Assembly: GCA_004801635.1 (NCBI GenBank)
Contig: SSTG01000008.1
Span: 1 to 33,574, forward strand
Direction: 5' to 3'
DNA length: 33,574 nt
DNA from: Muribaculum caecicola
GTDB taxonomy: Bacteria; Bacteroidota; Bacteroidia; Bacteroidales; Muribaculaceae
The position numbers and the translations under genes are program-made. Positions 7,405 through 15,445 of this stretch are shown here, one piece after another (within the stretch, counting starts at the first letter, position 1; each line of letters opens with the position of its first letter). Below the pieces are notes generated by a model that did no database searches, was not told the DNA's origin, and saw nothing but the letters and a program-made list of their open reading frames with translations.

Positions 7405-8490
7405 ATGAGTGAGGAAATAAAGCTACTCAAAGGCAATGAAGCGATAGCTCATGCAGCCATACGCTATGGGGCTGACGGATATTTCGGATATCCGATCACA
7501 CCACAGAGCGAAATACTGGAAACTCTTGAAGAACTGATGCCTTGGGAAACCACAGGAATGGTAGTGCTTCAGGCGGAAAGCGAGTTAGCCGCCATAAACA
7601 TGGTATATGGCGGAGCAGCATGTGGAAAAGCCGTGCTTACATCGTCGTCATCGCCTGGCATAAGCTTAAAACAAGAGGCCATAAGCTATATAGCGGCAGG
7701 CGAACTGCCGGCACTGATTGTAAACGTTATGCGTGGCGGTCCAGGCCTTGGCACAATACAACCATCGCAGGCCGATTATTTTCAGGCAACAAAAGGAGGC
7801 GGACACGGCGACTACAAGCTAATAACACTGGCACCTTGGTCTGTTCAGGAAATGGCAGACTTTGTCGGACTAGGATTTGACCTGGCATTCAAATACCGCA
7901 CCCCGGCAATAATTCTTGCCGACGGAATTGTAGGACAAATGATGGAAAAAGTACAACTGCCGCCACAACGAAAGCGAAGAACCGAAGAGGAACTAAGCAA
8001 AGAATGCCCGTGGGCAATAACCGGCAAGCAGTCGTCAAGAAAAAGAAACATCATGACCACATTAGAGCTAGACCCGGCCGTGATGGAAACAATAAACATC
8101 CGTCTACAAAAAAAATATGAGCTTATAGATCAAAACGAAGTGATGTTTGAGGAATATCATACATCTGATGCCGATTACCTCATTGTAGCGTTTGGATCTA
8201 TTGCAAGAATAGCACTAAAGGCTATTGAAGACCTCAGGAAACAAGGCATAAAGATAGGGCTTTTGCGCCCCATAACACTTTGGCCATTTCCAAAAAACCG
8301 GATATTGGAACTAAGCAACCAGGTTAAAGGAATTCTTTGCGTTGAGATAAATGCCGGTCAAATGATAGAAGATGTAAGGCTTTCATGCCACGACCGCATA
8401 CAGGTATATCATTTCGGGCGTCTCGGAGGCATTGTTCCAAACCCACAAGAAATCATCGATTCGTTCTACAACAATTTCCCTCAGCATTAA
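7405..8490 (+). CDS. 2-oxoacid:ferredoxin oxidoreductase alpha subunit (VorB/KorA type)
   Basis: The protein has 361 residues from the ATG at 7405 (MSEEIKLLKGNEAIAHAA). An upstream in-frame start at 7300 lies inside the ferredoxin gene and is not credible. The N-terminal pyrimidine-binding domain contains YPITPQSEI (about 33-41) and AESELAAINMVYGGAACGKAVLTSSSSPG, the classic alpha-subunit signature. The C-terminal half holds the transketolase-like domain with VAFGSIARIALKAI and KIGLLRPITLWPFP. A separate 361-residue alpha subunit with small delta and gamma partners fits the VorB (3-methyl-2-oxobutanoate) subgroup better than gamma-alpha fused KorA. The substrate remains an inference. The beta gene starts 4 bases after its stop. 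Confidence 0.9.
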   Translation: MSEEIKLLKGNEAIAHAAIRYGADGYFGYPITPQSEILETLEELMPWETTGMVVLQAESELAAINMVYGGAACGKAVLTSSSSPGISLKQEAISYIAAGELPALIVNVMRGGPGLGTIQPSQADYFQATKGGGHGDYKLITLAPWSVQEMADFVGLGFDLAFKYRTPAIILADGIVGQMMEKVQLPPQRKRRTEEELSKECPWAITGKQSSRKRNIMTTLELDPAVMETINIRLQKKYELIDQNEVMFEEYHTSDADYLIVAFGSIARIALKAIEDLRKQGIKIGLLRPITLWPFPKNRILELSNQVKGILCVEINAGQMIEDVRLSCHDRIQVYHFGRLGGIVPNPQEIIDSFYNNFPQH

Positions 8491-8494
8491 CCCC

Positions 8495-9277
8495 ATGGAA
8501 GCAAAAGAAATTATTGAAAAAGGCAGCAAGGTATATTCTCGGCCGAAATTGCTAACAGACAACACAATGCACTATTGCCCGGGATGCAGCCACGGAGTAG
8601 TACACAAACTCATAGCGGAAATAGTTGAAGAAATGGGCATGGAAGACAAAACAATTGGCGTTGCACCGGTTGGATGCGCCGTATTTGCCTACAACTATAT
8701 CGACATCGACTGGATTGAAGCCGCCCACGGTCGCGCACCGGCTATCGCAACAGCAGTTAAACGGCTTATGCCCGACCGAATGGTATTCACATATCAGGGC
8801 GACGGTGACCTGGCCGCAATAGGCACATGCGAGTCAATACATGCCGCCAACCGTGGAGAAAATATAGTTATAGTTTTCATTAATAACGGAATATACGGCA
8901 TGACAGGCGGACAGATGGCACCTACTACGCTAGAAGGCATGGTTACTTCAACCACACCATATGGCCGAAGAATAGACCTTAACGGCCATCCATTAAACAT
9001 GGGGCCGCTTTTTGCCCAACTGCCAGGGACCTGTTATGTTACCCGGCAGGCCGTACACACACCGGCAGCTGTAAGAAAAACAAAAAAAGCTCTCAGGCAA
9101 GCCTTTGAAAACTCCATGAAATCATTGGGCACATCGGTTGTAGAAGTTGTAAGCTCTTGCAATTCAGGGTGGAAAATGTCGCCAGTAAAAGCCAATAAAT
9201 GGATGGAGGACAATATGTTTCCACATTATCCGCTAGGCGATTTAAAAAATACGGTAACCTCAGACTCAAAAAAATGA
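8495..9277 (+). CDS. korB: 2-oxoacid:ferredoxin oxidoreductase beta subunit, TPP-binding (KorB/VorA type)
   Basis: The protein has 260 residues from the ATG at 8495. CPGCSHG (28-34) is the family start motif. The thiamine diphosphate/Mg site is GDGD (102-105) through NNGIYGMTGGQ (130-140). It catalyses decarboxylation of the 2-oxoacid and forms the acyl-CoA with the alpha subunit, reducing ferredoxin via the delta subunit. Its stop overlaps the gamma gene start by 4 bases (ATGA). In anaerobic Bacteroidales such enzymes work in either direction, for amino-acid fermentation or for reductive synthesis of 2-oxoacids. Confidence 0.92.
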   Translation: MEAKEIIEKGSKVYSRPKLLTDNTMHYCPGCSHGVVHKLIAEIVEEMGMEDKTIGVAPVGCAVFAYNYIDIDWIEAAHGRAPAIATAVKRLMPDRMVFTYQGDGDLAAIGTCESIHAANRGENIVIVFINNGIYGMTGGQMAPTTLEGMVTSTTPYGRRIDLNGHPLNMGPLFAQLPGTCYVTRQAVHTPAAVRKTKKALRQAFENSMKSLGTSVVEVVSSCNSGWKMSPVKANKWMEDNMFPHYPLGDLKNTVTSDSKK

Positions 9278-9813
9278 AAGAAGAAATAATAATAGCTGGT
9301 TTCGGCGGACAAGGAGTTTTGTCAATGGGCAAAATTCTAGCATATGCGGCACTGATGAATAACCTTGAAGTTACCTGGATGCCGGCATACGGGCCAGAAC
9401 AACGAGGCGGCACGGCAAACGTAACAGTAATACTAAGCGACAAGCCTATCAGTTCACCCGTGCTTGACAGTTATGATATTGCCATAGTGCTAAATCAACA
9501 AAGTCTGGATAAATTCGAAAAACATGTAAAACCAGGCGGAGTACTGATTTATGATGCATACGGGATACACCATGCCCCCACTCGCACCGACATAAAAGTA
9601 TGCAAAGTCGATGCCATGGATGCAACACTAGAAATGGGCAACAGCAAAATATACAATATGATCGTGCTCGGAGCCCTGCTTGGCGTACGTCCGATTGTTG
9701 ATCTTGACGCAGTTATAAAAGGACTGAAAAAAACATTGCCCGAACGCCACCACACCCTGATTCCACTTAACGAGGCGGCAATAAAAAAAGGTATGCAGCT
9801 CACAAATTATTAA
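9274..9813 (+). CDS. korC: 2-oxoacid:ferredoxin oxidoreductase gamma subunit (KorC/VorC type)
   Basis: The protein has 179 residues, starting at 9274 within the end of the beta gene. It has the gamma-subunit signature AGFGGQGVLSMGKILAYAA (8-26) and TWMPAYGPEQRGGTANV (34-50), which form the CoA-side domain. This completes the four-subunit enzyme. The earlier in-frame start at 9199 would lie inside the beta gene and is rejected. After the stop there are only 34 bases before the nuclease gene, with no strong terminator visible. Confidence 0.92.
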   Translation: MKEEIIIAGFGGQGVLSMGKILAYAALMNNLEVTWMPAYGPEQRGGTANVTVILSDKPISSPVLDSYDIAIVLNQQSLDKFEKHVKPGGVLIYDAYGIHHAPTRTDIKVCKVDAMDATLEMGNSKIYNMIVLGALLGVRPIVDLDAVIKGLKKTLPERHHTLIPLNEAAIKKGMQLTNY

Positions 9814-9847
9814 AAAAAGAACCGCATATAACCGACAAAAAAACCAA

Positions 9848-10720
9848 ATGGGTAATACAAAACGCAGACATACCGCTGCCAGCCGCAAAAAGGCCGGGCA
9901 GCGGCCGTCATTACATGCAAAAGGTTATTTAGGAGCACTAATATTACTGTTTGCCTTTATAGCCATAATGAGTGCAAAATCACGCTGGGAAAGCAACAAA
10001 ACGGCCACTACCGAACAAACGTCACAAATAAAAGGCCTGGAAAAAGTAATTACAAACCCAGATCTCGACGAAATAATTGTTGACTATGCCGGTATGAAAA
10101 TTTCATTTAATCCTACAATGCATATCCCTAACTGGGTTGCATGGGAACTAACTGCGGCAGAAGCCAACGGAACAGAAGAACGAAAAGACAAATTTACGGC
10201 CGACAACAGGGTTGCCGGCTGCCCCACACCATCCGATTACAGCAATTCAGGATACGACCGCGGACACATGGCACCGGCTGGAGACATGAAATGGAGCCAG
10301 CTGGCAATGAAAGAATCGTTTTACATGACAAACATCTGTCCCCAACACAAAAAACTAAATGCAGGGTCATGGAAGCGTCTTGAAGAAAAATGCCGCGACT
10401 GGGCTATTGCCGACAGTGCAATAATAATCATAGCAGGCCCGGTGTTAAGCGAAAAAATAACCGAAAACATCGGAGAAAACAAAGTATGCGTTCCAAAACG
10501 GTTTTTCAAGGTAATATTGTCACCATACACAAACCCGCCACGGGCAATCGGATTTGTAATGCCAAACGGTCCGGTTCCAGGCGGAATGCAGGCAACAGCC
10601 ATGAGCGTGGACGATGTCGAGCACATAACAGGCCATGATTTCTTCTCCTCACTTCCCCAACAAACAGAACAAACAGTAGAATCACAATGCCAATTTCACA
10701 AATGGGCCTCAATAAAATAA
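9848..10720 (+). CDS. Membrane-anchored DNA/RNA non-specific endonuclease (DRGH family)
   Basis: The protein has 290 residues. A basic N-terminus (KRRHTAASRKKAGQR) is followed by one hydrophobic helix (about 27-43, YLGALILLFAFIAIMSA), so it is likely a membrane-anchored protein with the nuclease domain outside the cytosol. The catalytic beta-beta-alpha metal motif is YDRGHMAPAGDM (136-147). TNICPQHKKLNAGSWKRLE (161-179) supplies the metal-binding asparagine region. It cleaves nucleic acids with one Mg ion. Related Bacteroidota enzymes may scavenge nucleic acid. Its end overlaps the start of mnmE by 19-34 bases depending on the mnmE start chosen, so the two genes are probably cotranscribed. 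Confidence 0.9.
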   Translation: MGNTKRRHTAASRKKAGQRPSLHAKGYLGALILLFAFIAIMSAKSRWESNKTATTEQTSQIKGLEKVITNPDLDEIIVDYAGMKISFNPTMHIPNWVAWELTAAEANGTEERKDKFTADNRVAGCPTPSDYSNSGYDRGHMAPAGDMKWSQLAMKESFYMTNICPQHKKLNAGSWKRLEEKCRDWAIADSAIIIIAGPVLSEKITENIGENKVCVPKRFFKVILSPYTNPPRAIGFVMPNGPVPGGMQATAMSVDDVEHITGHDFFSSLPQQTEQTVESQCQFHKWASIK

Positions 10721-12105
10721 CTGACACCGCAGACACAATATGCGCAATTTCAACCGCACCCGGAACAGGCGGAATAGCAGTAATACGTATCAGTGGTTCA
10801 CAAGCCATACAATGCGCAAACCGGATATGGAAAGGCAAACAGTTGGAAAAAGCCAACAGCCACACCGCACACCTTGGCTACATAATCAATCCAGAAACAA
10901 CTGAGCCAATCGACCAATGCGTGGCAACCGTATTTCACGCACCGGGCACATTTACAGGCGAAGACATAGTGGAACTGTCGGTACACGGCTCACAATGGAT
11001 TCAACAGGAAATCATACGCCAACTCATCAACGGCAAACAATGCCGGCTTGCAGAACCGGGTGAATTCACTCGCCGCGCATTTGCAAACGGTAAAATAGAC
11101 TTATCGCAGGCAGAAGCCGTAGCCGATGTCATAGCATCAACCACACAGGCATCACACCGGCTGGCAATGAGTCAGATGCGAGGCGAATATTCAAACCAGA
11201 TTGAATCACTACGAAACTCATTATTAGAACTAGCAAGCCTCCTAGAACTGGAGCTTGACTTTTCAGAAGAAGACGTAGAATTTGCATCACGCGAAAAGCT
11301 AAAACAAATAGCCAACAAAACGCAGCAAACAATACAGCAAATGACCGACACCTTCACCGTAGGAAAAGCAATAAAAGAAGGCATACCGGTTGCAATAATA
11401 GGCGAACCAAATACAGGAAAATCAACACTCTTAAACAACATTGTTGGCGATAACCGCGCAATAGTAAGCGATATACCCGGAACAACACGCGACACCATAG
11501 AAGACACCACGATAATACACGGCATACAATACCGCTTCATTGACACTGCCGGTCTAAGAAACACATCCGACGTAGTTGAGTCACTAGGAATAGAACGCTC
11601 CATAAACACCTTAAAAAAAGCAACAGTCGCAATATGGCTAATAACAGCGCAAACAACACAAACGCAAGCCAACCAAATGGCTCAAATAATAGAACAAAAC
11701 ATACATCCAGACACAAAACTCATAATCTGCATAAATAAAACAGATATCAACAAAACACAAACACCACCTGCACTAAACATAAACAAACAATACACAACAC
11801 TACCAATATCTGCATTAACCGGGCAAGGAATAGATCGACTAAAATCAAAGCTGCATGAGCTGACAATCAACAACAACCTGCCTCAACCGCACATGATAGT
11901 CACCAATGCCCGTCACTACGAAGCCCTTTGCAACGCCAATGAATCGATAAAAAATGTACTCCAGGGACTAGAAGCAACACTATCAGGCGACTTCATAGCA
12001 CAGGACGTACGCCAAACAATACATCACCTCGGCGAAATTACCGGCACAATCACTACCCCCGACATACTCGCCACCATCTTCTCACGCTTCTGCATCGGCA
12101 AATGA
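10687..12105 (+). CDS. mnmE: tRNA uridine-5-carboxymethylaminomethyl modification GTPase MnmE
   Basis: MnmE works with MnmG to modify the wobble uridine (position 34) of several tRNAs. The 472 residues hold the N-terminal formyl-THF-binding domain (DTICAISTAPGTGGIAVIRISG; LAEPGEFTRRAF at 121-132), a helical domain and an inserted GTPase. The GTPase motifs are GEPNTGKST (239-247), TTRDT (266-270), DTAGL (286-290) and INKTD. The last four residues are CIGK, the invariant family end with the functional cysteine, so the gene is intact despite the mobile element beside it. ATGs at 10687 and 10702 are both possible; the family usually starts close to the DTICAI motif, so 10702 may be real. The start lies inside the nuclease gene. 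Confidence 0.95.
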   Translation: MPISQMGLNKITDTADTICAISTAPGTGGIAVIRISGSQAIQCANRIWKGKQLEKANSHTAHLGYIINPETTEPIDQCVATVFHAPGTFTGEDIVELSVHGSQWIQQEIIRQLINGKQCRLAEPGEFTRRAFANGKIDLSQAEAVADVIASTTQASHRLAMSQMRGEYSNQIESLRNSLLELASLLELELDFSEEDVEFASREKLKQIANKTQQTIQQMTDTFTVGKAIKEGIPVAIIGEPNTGKSTLLNNIVGDNRAIVSDIPGTTRDTIEDTTIIHGIQYRFIDTAGLRNTSDVVESLGIERSINTLKKATVAIWLITAQTTQTQANQMAQIIEQNIHPDTKLIICINKTDINKTQTPPALNINKQYTTLPISALTGQGIDRLKSKLHELTINNNLPQPHMIVTNARHYEALCNANESIKNVLQGLEATLSGDFIAQDVRQTIHHLGEITGTITTPDILATIFSRFCIGK

Positions 12106-12147
12106 CCGGCAATTAAAGATAGGCAACTATAAGTATAGATAAGTATT

Positions 12148-12173
12148 AAGGCGTTCAGTTTGAGCGCCTTTTC
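12148..12173 (+). terminator. Intrinsic terminator of mnmE
   Basis: AAGGCG (12148-12153) pairs with CGCCTT (12165-12170) around an 11-nt loop and is followed by TTC. It lies about 40 bases after the mnmE stop and marks the end of the conserved chromosomal block. Confidence 0.65.
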
Positions 12174-12200
12174 TTGTGTCCGGCTGTCTGCAGTTTAATC

Positions 12201-12227
12201 GGTAGAACTCGTTTCTACCTGTTTTTT
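12201..12227 (+). terminator. Second terminator-like hairpin
   Basis: GGTAGAA (12201-12207) pairs perfectly with TTCTACC (12213-12219) around a 5-nt loop, and TGTTTTTT follows. It stands between the mnmE terminator and the first mobile-element gene. It could insulate the element from chromosomal transcription, or lie at the element end. Confidence 0.45.
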
Positions 12228-12310
12228 ACTCCATTTTTGAACCACATTTGTTGCTCGTCCACGGTCGGAACAAGTCGCTCCTTCCTATTGTGGACACATG
12301 TATACAATGG

Positions 12311-12340
12311 GATACGTAGAAATACGTAGGAATACATAAT
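12311..12340 (+). repeat. Three tandem 10-bp repeats upstream of the triple-HTH gene
   Basis: GATACGTAGA, AATACGTAGG and AATACATAAT follow each other without a gap. They share the core ATACGTAG, which contains the palindrome TACGTA in the first two. The period equals one turn of the helix, so all copies face the same side of the DNA. They end 33 bases before the start of a protein with three tandem HTH domains. A binding-site role is an inference. Confidence 0.6.
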
Positions 12341-12373
12341 CGGCTCCGTGAGCGGCTCAAAAAATGTTCAAAA

Positions 12374-13138
12374 ATGGCAACCTCAACCATCAGAATCAAA
12401 AAAATCTGTGAGTGGTGCGGAAAGGAGTTTGAAGCTCAAAAATGCTCCACCCGCTTCTGCTGCAAGCGATGTGCGGAACACGCTTACAAAGACCGACAGA
12501 GACACAAACGAAAACAAGAGACTGAAGCGATGGTGATCGAAACAATCATCCGCCAAAGAGAAGAATCGGTAATTCATAGGGCGTATCTGTCAGTTCAAGA
12601 GACCGCTGACCTTATGGGAGTAAAACGAAATGCGGTCTATCAGCTCATTTATCATGGAAAGTTGAAAGCATACCGCCTCACTTCCCGCGTTACACGTATC
12701 AGTAGAATAGACATAGAGGAACTACTTAGCACAAGCCTCTATGTCAGGAAGTCCAAAGCCAAGTCCTCGGTATCTGATGAGAACGGCGAAGCAATCTCGG
12801 AGTTTTACACGACGAAAGAGATTATCACAAAGTTCGGGGTGAGCAATTCATGGGTGTTTGCTCAGGGTAAGGCTCACAATATTCCGAAGGTCTACCACCG
12901 GGGAAAGACACTTTGGAGCAAGACGCACTGCGACCGGGTGTTTGCAGCGAAGCCCGAACCGCCGAAAGATGATGACTGGATTTCATACTCTAATGTGCGG
13001 GCTGAGTACAATCTGACCCATGATCAGCTTCACAACTATGTGAAGTACCATGGTCTGCGCCGTAAGAAAGTCGGCAAGTATACCTATATATTGAAGTCGG
13101 AAATCGATGCGATTCTCCGTCCTCCAACGCTGAAATGA
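12374..13138 (+). CDS. DNA-binding protein with N-terminal zinc finger and three excisionase-type HTH domains
   Basis: The protein has 254 residues. A zinc-ribbon-like segment has cysteines at 12, 15, 24, 29, 30 and 33 (CEWCGKEFEAQKCSTRFCC). Three winged-helix segments of the MerR/Xis (HTH_17) kind follow at about 71-119 (LSVQETADLMGVKRNAVYQLI), 145-191 (YTTKEIITKFGVSNSWVFA) and 202-247 (ISYSNVRAEYNLTHDQLHNY). Each ends in a wing such as RISRIDIEELL or YILKSEIDAIL. It lies directly upstream of the integrase in the same direction. By position it is likely a recombination directionality factor or regulator of integration, but this is not shown. The gene is intact. Confidence 0.8.
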   Translation: MATSTIRIKKICEWCGKEFEAQKCSTRFCCKRCAEHAYKDRQRHKRKQETEAMVIETIIRQREESVIHRAYLSVQETADLMGVKRNAVYQLIYHGKLKAYRLTSRVTRISRIDIEELLSTSLYVRKSKAKSSVSDENGEAISEFYTTKEIITKFGVSNSWVFAQGKAHNIPKVYHRGKTLWSKTHCDRVFAAKPEPPKDDDWISYSNVRAEYNLTHDQLHNYVKYHGLRRKKVGKYTYILKSEIDAILRPPTLK

Positions 13139-13140
13139 GG

Positions 13141-13207
13141 CAGGTTATCGGTTATCCGCAGGTTAACAGTCTAATAACTTGATAACCGGGAGATAACCAG
13201 TGAACTT
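13141..13207 (+). repeat. 67-bp leader block, copy 1 (upstream of integrase)
   Basis: This block begins CAGGTTATCGGTTATCC and ends TGAACTT. A second block of exactly the same length starts at 15379. The first 17 bases, the internal GGTTA and ATAACT, and the terminal ATAACC and TGAACTT match at the same offsets. GGTTATC and its reverse GATAACC recur within the block, giving several inverted half-sites. A GTG at 13200 falls at the same place as the ATG of the gene after copy 2. Confidence 0.7.
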
Positions 13208-13240
13208 CGCCGAAACAAATCATTCAAAAACAAAATTCGT

Positions 13241-14353
13241 ATGGATATATGCACTAAAGTCGCCTTGCGGCAGCGTCTTCTTGAATCGGGTAAGATCACG
13301 TTGTACTTTGACTACTATCCACCAATCCGAAACCCGAAAACAAACAAGATGCAGCGCCATGAGTATCTTGGAATCTACCTGTATGGCAACCCGACCAACA
13401 AGGTGCAGCGCGACTTCAACCAGACGATGCTTGAGAAAGGGGAACTTCTGCGCTGTCGCCGTCAGGAACAGGTGATTAACCGCCAGTTCGGTTTCATCGA
13501 CCATAGCCAGCAGAAGGAGGATTTTCTCGCTTATTATGAGGAATATGCCAAAAGGCAAAGCAATACCAAATGGCTAATCAGCTACAAACATTTCCAAATC
13601 TTCACAGGTGGAAAATGCACCTTCGGAGAGATAACTCTTGACCTCTGCAACAAGTTTCGCGATTATCTCCTGAACGCCAAGCAGCTCAAACACACGAAAA
13701 AGAAATTGTCCAAAAATGCCGCTTCCGGGTATTTTTCGACATTCCGCGCTCTGCTCAAAAAGGCTTACAAGGAGAAACTTCTGACCGAGAACGTCAACGA
13801 TTTTCTTGAATACATCGAATGGGATGATGTCGTGAAAGAGTTTCTCAATCAGGACGAGCTTATCCGACTGGCTCAGACTCCCTGCGACAGCGACGTGCTT
13901 CGCAGGGCATCGCTCTTCTCCTGTCTCACAGGTCTGCGTTTCAGTGACATTCTCAACCTCGACTGGAAGAATATTCAGGAGATTGCCGGAATCGGACTAT
14001 GCGTTGTAATCAAGACACAGAAGACAAAGACGGCTGCAACCCTACCGCTTTGCGAGGATGCCATAGAGCTAATCGGAGAGCGTAAGACAGGCAAAGTATT
14101 TCCCGGATTCAAAAAAACACTTACGGCAAAACCTCTGGCAGACTGGATAAAGGCAGCGAACATCGACAAGCACATCACGTTCCATTGCTTCCGCCATACC
14201 TACGCCACCCTTCAGATGGCCATGAGCAGCAATCCTTATGTAGTAAGCCAGGCTCTGACGCATAAGAATCTTGAGACAACTCTACGCTACACGCATGAGG
14301 TTCCGACCGCACTGCTTGAGACTCTCGGCAAGATTAAAATCAAGCCCAAATAG
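13241..14353 (+). CDS. int: Tyrosine recombinase (integrase of the mobilizable element)
   Basis: The 370-residue protein has three parts: an N-terminal arm-type DNA-binding region (ITLYFDYYPPIRNPKTNKMQRHEYL), a SAM-like core-binding domain (about 95-185) and the catalytic domain. The catalytic residues are R233 (LTGLRFSDIL), H315 and R318 (HCFRHTYA), H341 (ALTHKN) and the nucleophile Y350 (LRYTHE), so it should be active. It belongs to the Bacteroides-type integrases of conjugative and mobilizable elements. It follows the triple-HTH gene and is closed by the terminator at 14421. A longer reading frame in another phase at 13200 is a shadow. Confidence 0.92.
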   Translation: MDICTKVALRQRLLESGKITLYFDYYPPIRNPKTNKMQRHEYLGIYLYGNPTNKVQRDFNQTMLEKGELLRCRRQEQVINRQFGFIDHSQQKEDFLAYYEEYAKRQSNTKWLISYKHFQIFTGGKCTFGEITLDLCNKFRDYLLNAKQLKHTKKKLSKNAASGYFSTFRALLKKAYKEKLLTENVNDFLEYIEWDDVVKEFLNQDELIRLAQTPCDSDVLRRASLFSCLTGLRFSDILNLDWKNIQEIAGIGLCVVIKTQKTKTAATLPLCEDAIELIGERKTGKVFPGFKKTLTAKPLADWIKAANIDKHITFHCFRHTYATLQMAMSSNPYVVSQALTHKNLETTLRYTHEVPTALLETLGKIKIKPK

Positions 14354-14420
14354 AATGCACCTGATTTCCCCCTGAAATGACAGTGGGACGTTCTCACGTT
14401 TCACAAATAGGCAGATAATG

Positions 14421-14450
14421 GTCCGTTACCGCCCGGTAACGGACTATTTT
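14421..14450 (+). terminator. Intrinsic terminator after integrase
   Basis: GTCCGTTACC (14421-14430) pairs perfectly with GGTAACGGAC (14435-14444) around a GCCC loop, then TATTTT follows. It is a strong terminator separating the integrase unit from the next gene. Confidence 0.8.
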
Positions 14451-14537
14451 GTGCTAAAAATACAGGAAGTTGCTAAAAGTGAACCGATATGGCTAAGAAA
14501 AGTGTCCAACATTTCGTTTTTAGCAATCAATCCTCTG

Positions 14538-14545
14538 TAATTTTG
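14538..14545 (+). promoter_or_regulatory. -7 element TAATTTTG before the membrane protein gene
   Basis: TAATTTTG matches TAnnTTTG and lies 28 bases before the ATG at 14574. TTTC at 14512-14515, 22 nt upstream, could stand in for the TTTG box. It would start transcription of the post-integrase operon. Confidence 0.55.
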
Positions 14546-14573
14546 TCGGACAATTTCAAAATCTCACAATTAT

Positions 14574-15374
14574 ATGAAAAGCGACAACACATTGAAAACC
14601 ATGACCGTATTAATCACCATTGTCTTCCTGATTATGGCAATGAAGACAGCTTATGCGGGAACTAACGGGTCATCCTCAAATCCGGGCACAGCATCGTTCT
14701 GGCTTGATGCCGCTTGGATATTCACTCTCTATGAAGCACCGTTTCTTTTGGCTGTCTTTGTGGCGGGACCGATGGTAAATGATGCAATGCCCGCAATTTT
14801 TGCAACCGGAAGAAAGTGCGCTGCGGCATTAAAACAAAACCTAAGTAAAACAGTTGACTCCGGCAACGCCCCAGAATCACTTAAAGCAGACGATATTGCC
14901 GTCACTTGTGATAGACAGGGCGAAGAAGGCGAAGTATCAGTCGTTGAGAATGATAAAACTGCGGAGCTATCGGAAGAAATCATCGGCTATATCTCCGGAA
15001 CTTTCGGCAATCTACTGTCGGACGAACAGATTGAAAAACTGCTCGACAATTTCAGGAAACTGAATACCTGCGGACCTTTCGAGGTTGTAGAGAAGCGAAA
15101 ATTGCAGGGAGTCTTTGAATTTGACCTGATCCATTTCGCATGGAACGTGTGTCGTCGTATCCATAATCCTGATACTTGTCCGAAAATTTTTGGTTTTGCC
15201 ACAGCCGAAATGATTAAAGCCTCATTCCCGATGACGCTTCAGAACTATGCGGTCAGTACTATCAAAAGCCGACTCAAGGATTCCGACGCTACTACAAAGT
15301 TCCGACTTCAGATAATCGAAGTCAACCGACCGCTGGTGCCATATATATTTCCTGTGCCAGAGGAAGCCGGATAA
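14574..15374 (+). CDS. Hypothetical membrane protein of the mobilizable element
   Basis: The protein has 266 residues. A hydrophobic segment at 11-27 followed by TAYAG looks like a signal peptide with a cleavage site after A28, or a first membrane helix. A second hydrophobic segment covers about 42-68 (WLDAAWIFTLYEAPFLLAVFVAG). The remaining 190 residues look soluble and acidic, with LSEEIIGYISGTFGNLLSDEQIEKLL and a C-terminal part rich in K and R (FPMTLQNYAVSTIKSRLKDSD). No known family is recognised. It is set between the integrase and the excisionase-like gene and has its own promoter. It could be a surface, entry-exclusion or regulatory protein, but nothing here decides this. Confidence 0.7.
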   Translation: MKSDNTLKTMTVLITIVFLIMAMKTAYAGTNGSSSNPGTASFWLDAAWIFTLYEAPFLLAVFVAGPMVNDAMPAIFATGRKCAAALKQNLSKTVDSGNAPESLKADDIAVTCDRQGEEGEVSVVENDKTAELSEEIIGYISGTFGNLLSDEQIEKLLDNFRKLNTCGPFEVVEKRKLQGVFEFDLIHFAWNVCRRIHNPDTCPKIFGFATAEMIKASFPMTLQNYAVSTIKSRLKDSDATTKFRLQIIEVNRPLVPYIFPVPEEAG

Positions 15375-15378
15375 TATT

Positions 15379-15445
15379 CAGGTTATCGGTTATCCATTGG
15401 TTATCCGGATGATAACTGGATTGGAGGAATATAACCGATGAACTT
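15379..15445 (+). repeat. 67-bp leader block, copy 2 (upstream of excisionase-like gene)
   Basis: This block has the same length and layout as the one at 13141-13207: CAGGTTATCGGTTATCC at the start, further GGTTATC/GATAAC half-sites inside, then ATAACC and TGAACTT. Here the block runs into the start of the HTH gene. GGAGG (15423-15427) sits 10 bases before the ATG at 15438, an unusually clear ribosome binding site for this phylum. Confidence 0.7.

Noticed and set aside
12106..12373. tRNA gene as integration target beside mnmE
   Set aside because: No cloverleaf or TTCGA-type T-arm could be seen; only two hairpins and the 10-bp repeats are present.
13200..13475. Frame starting GTG at the end of the first 67-bp block, overlapping the integrase
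   Set aside because: It lies in another phase over the well supported integrase N-terminus. Its start matches the block repeat, not a gene. It may only reflect the duplicated leader.
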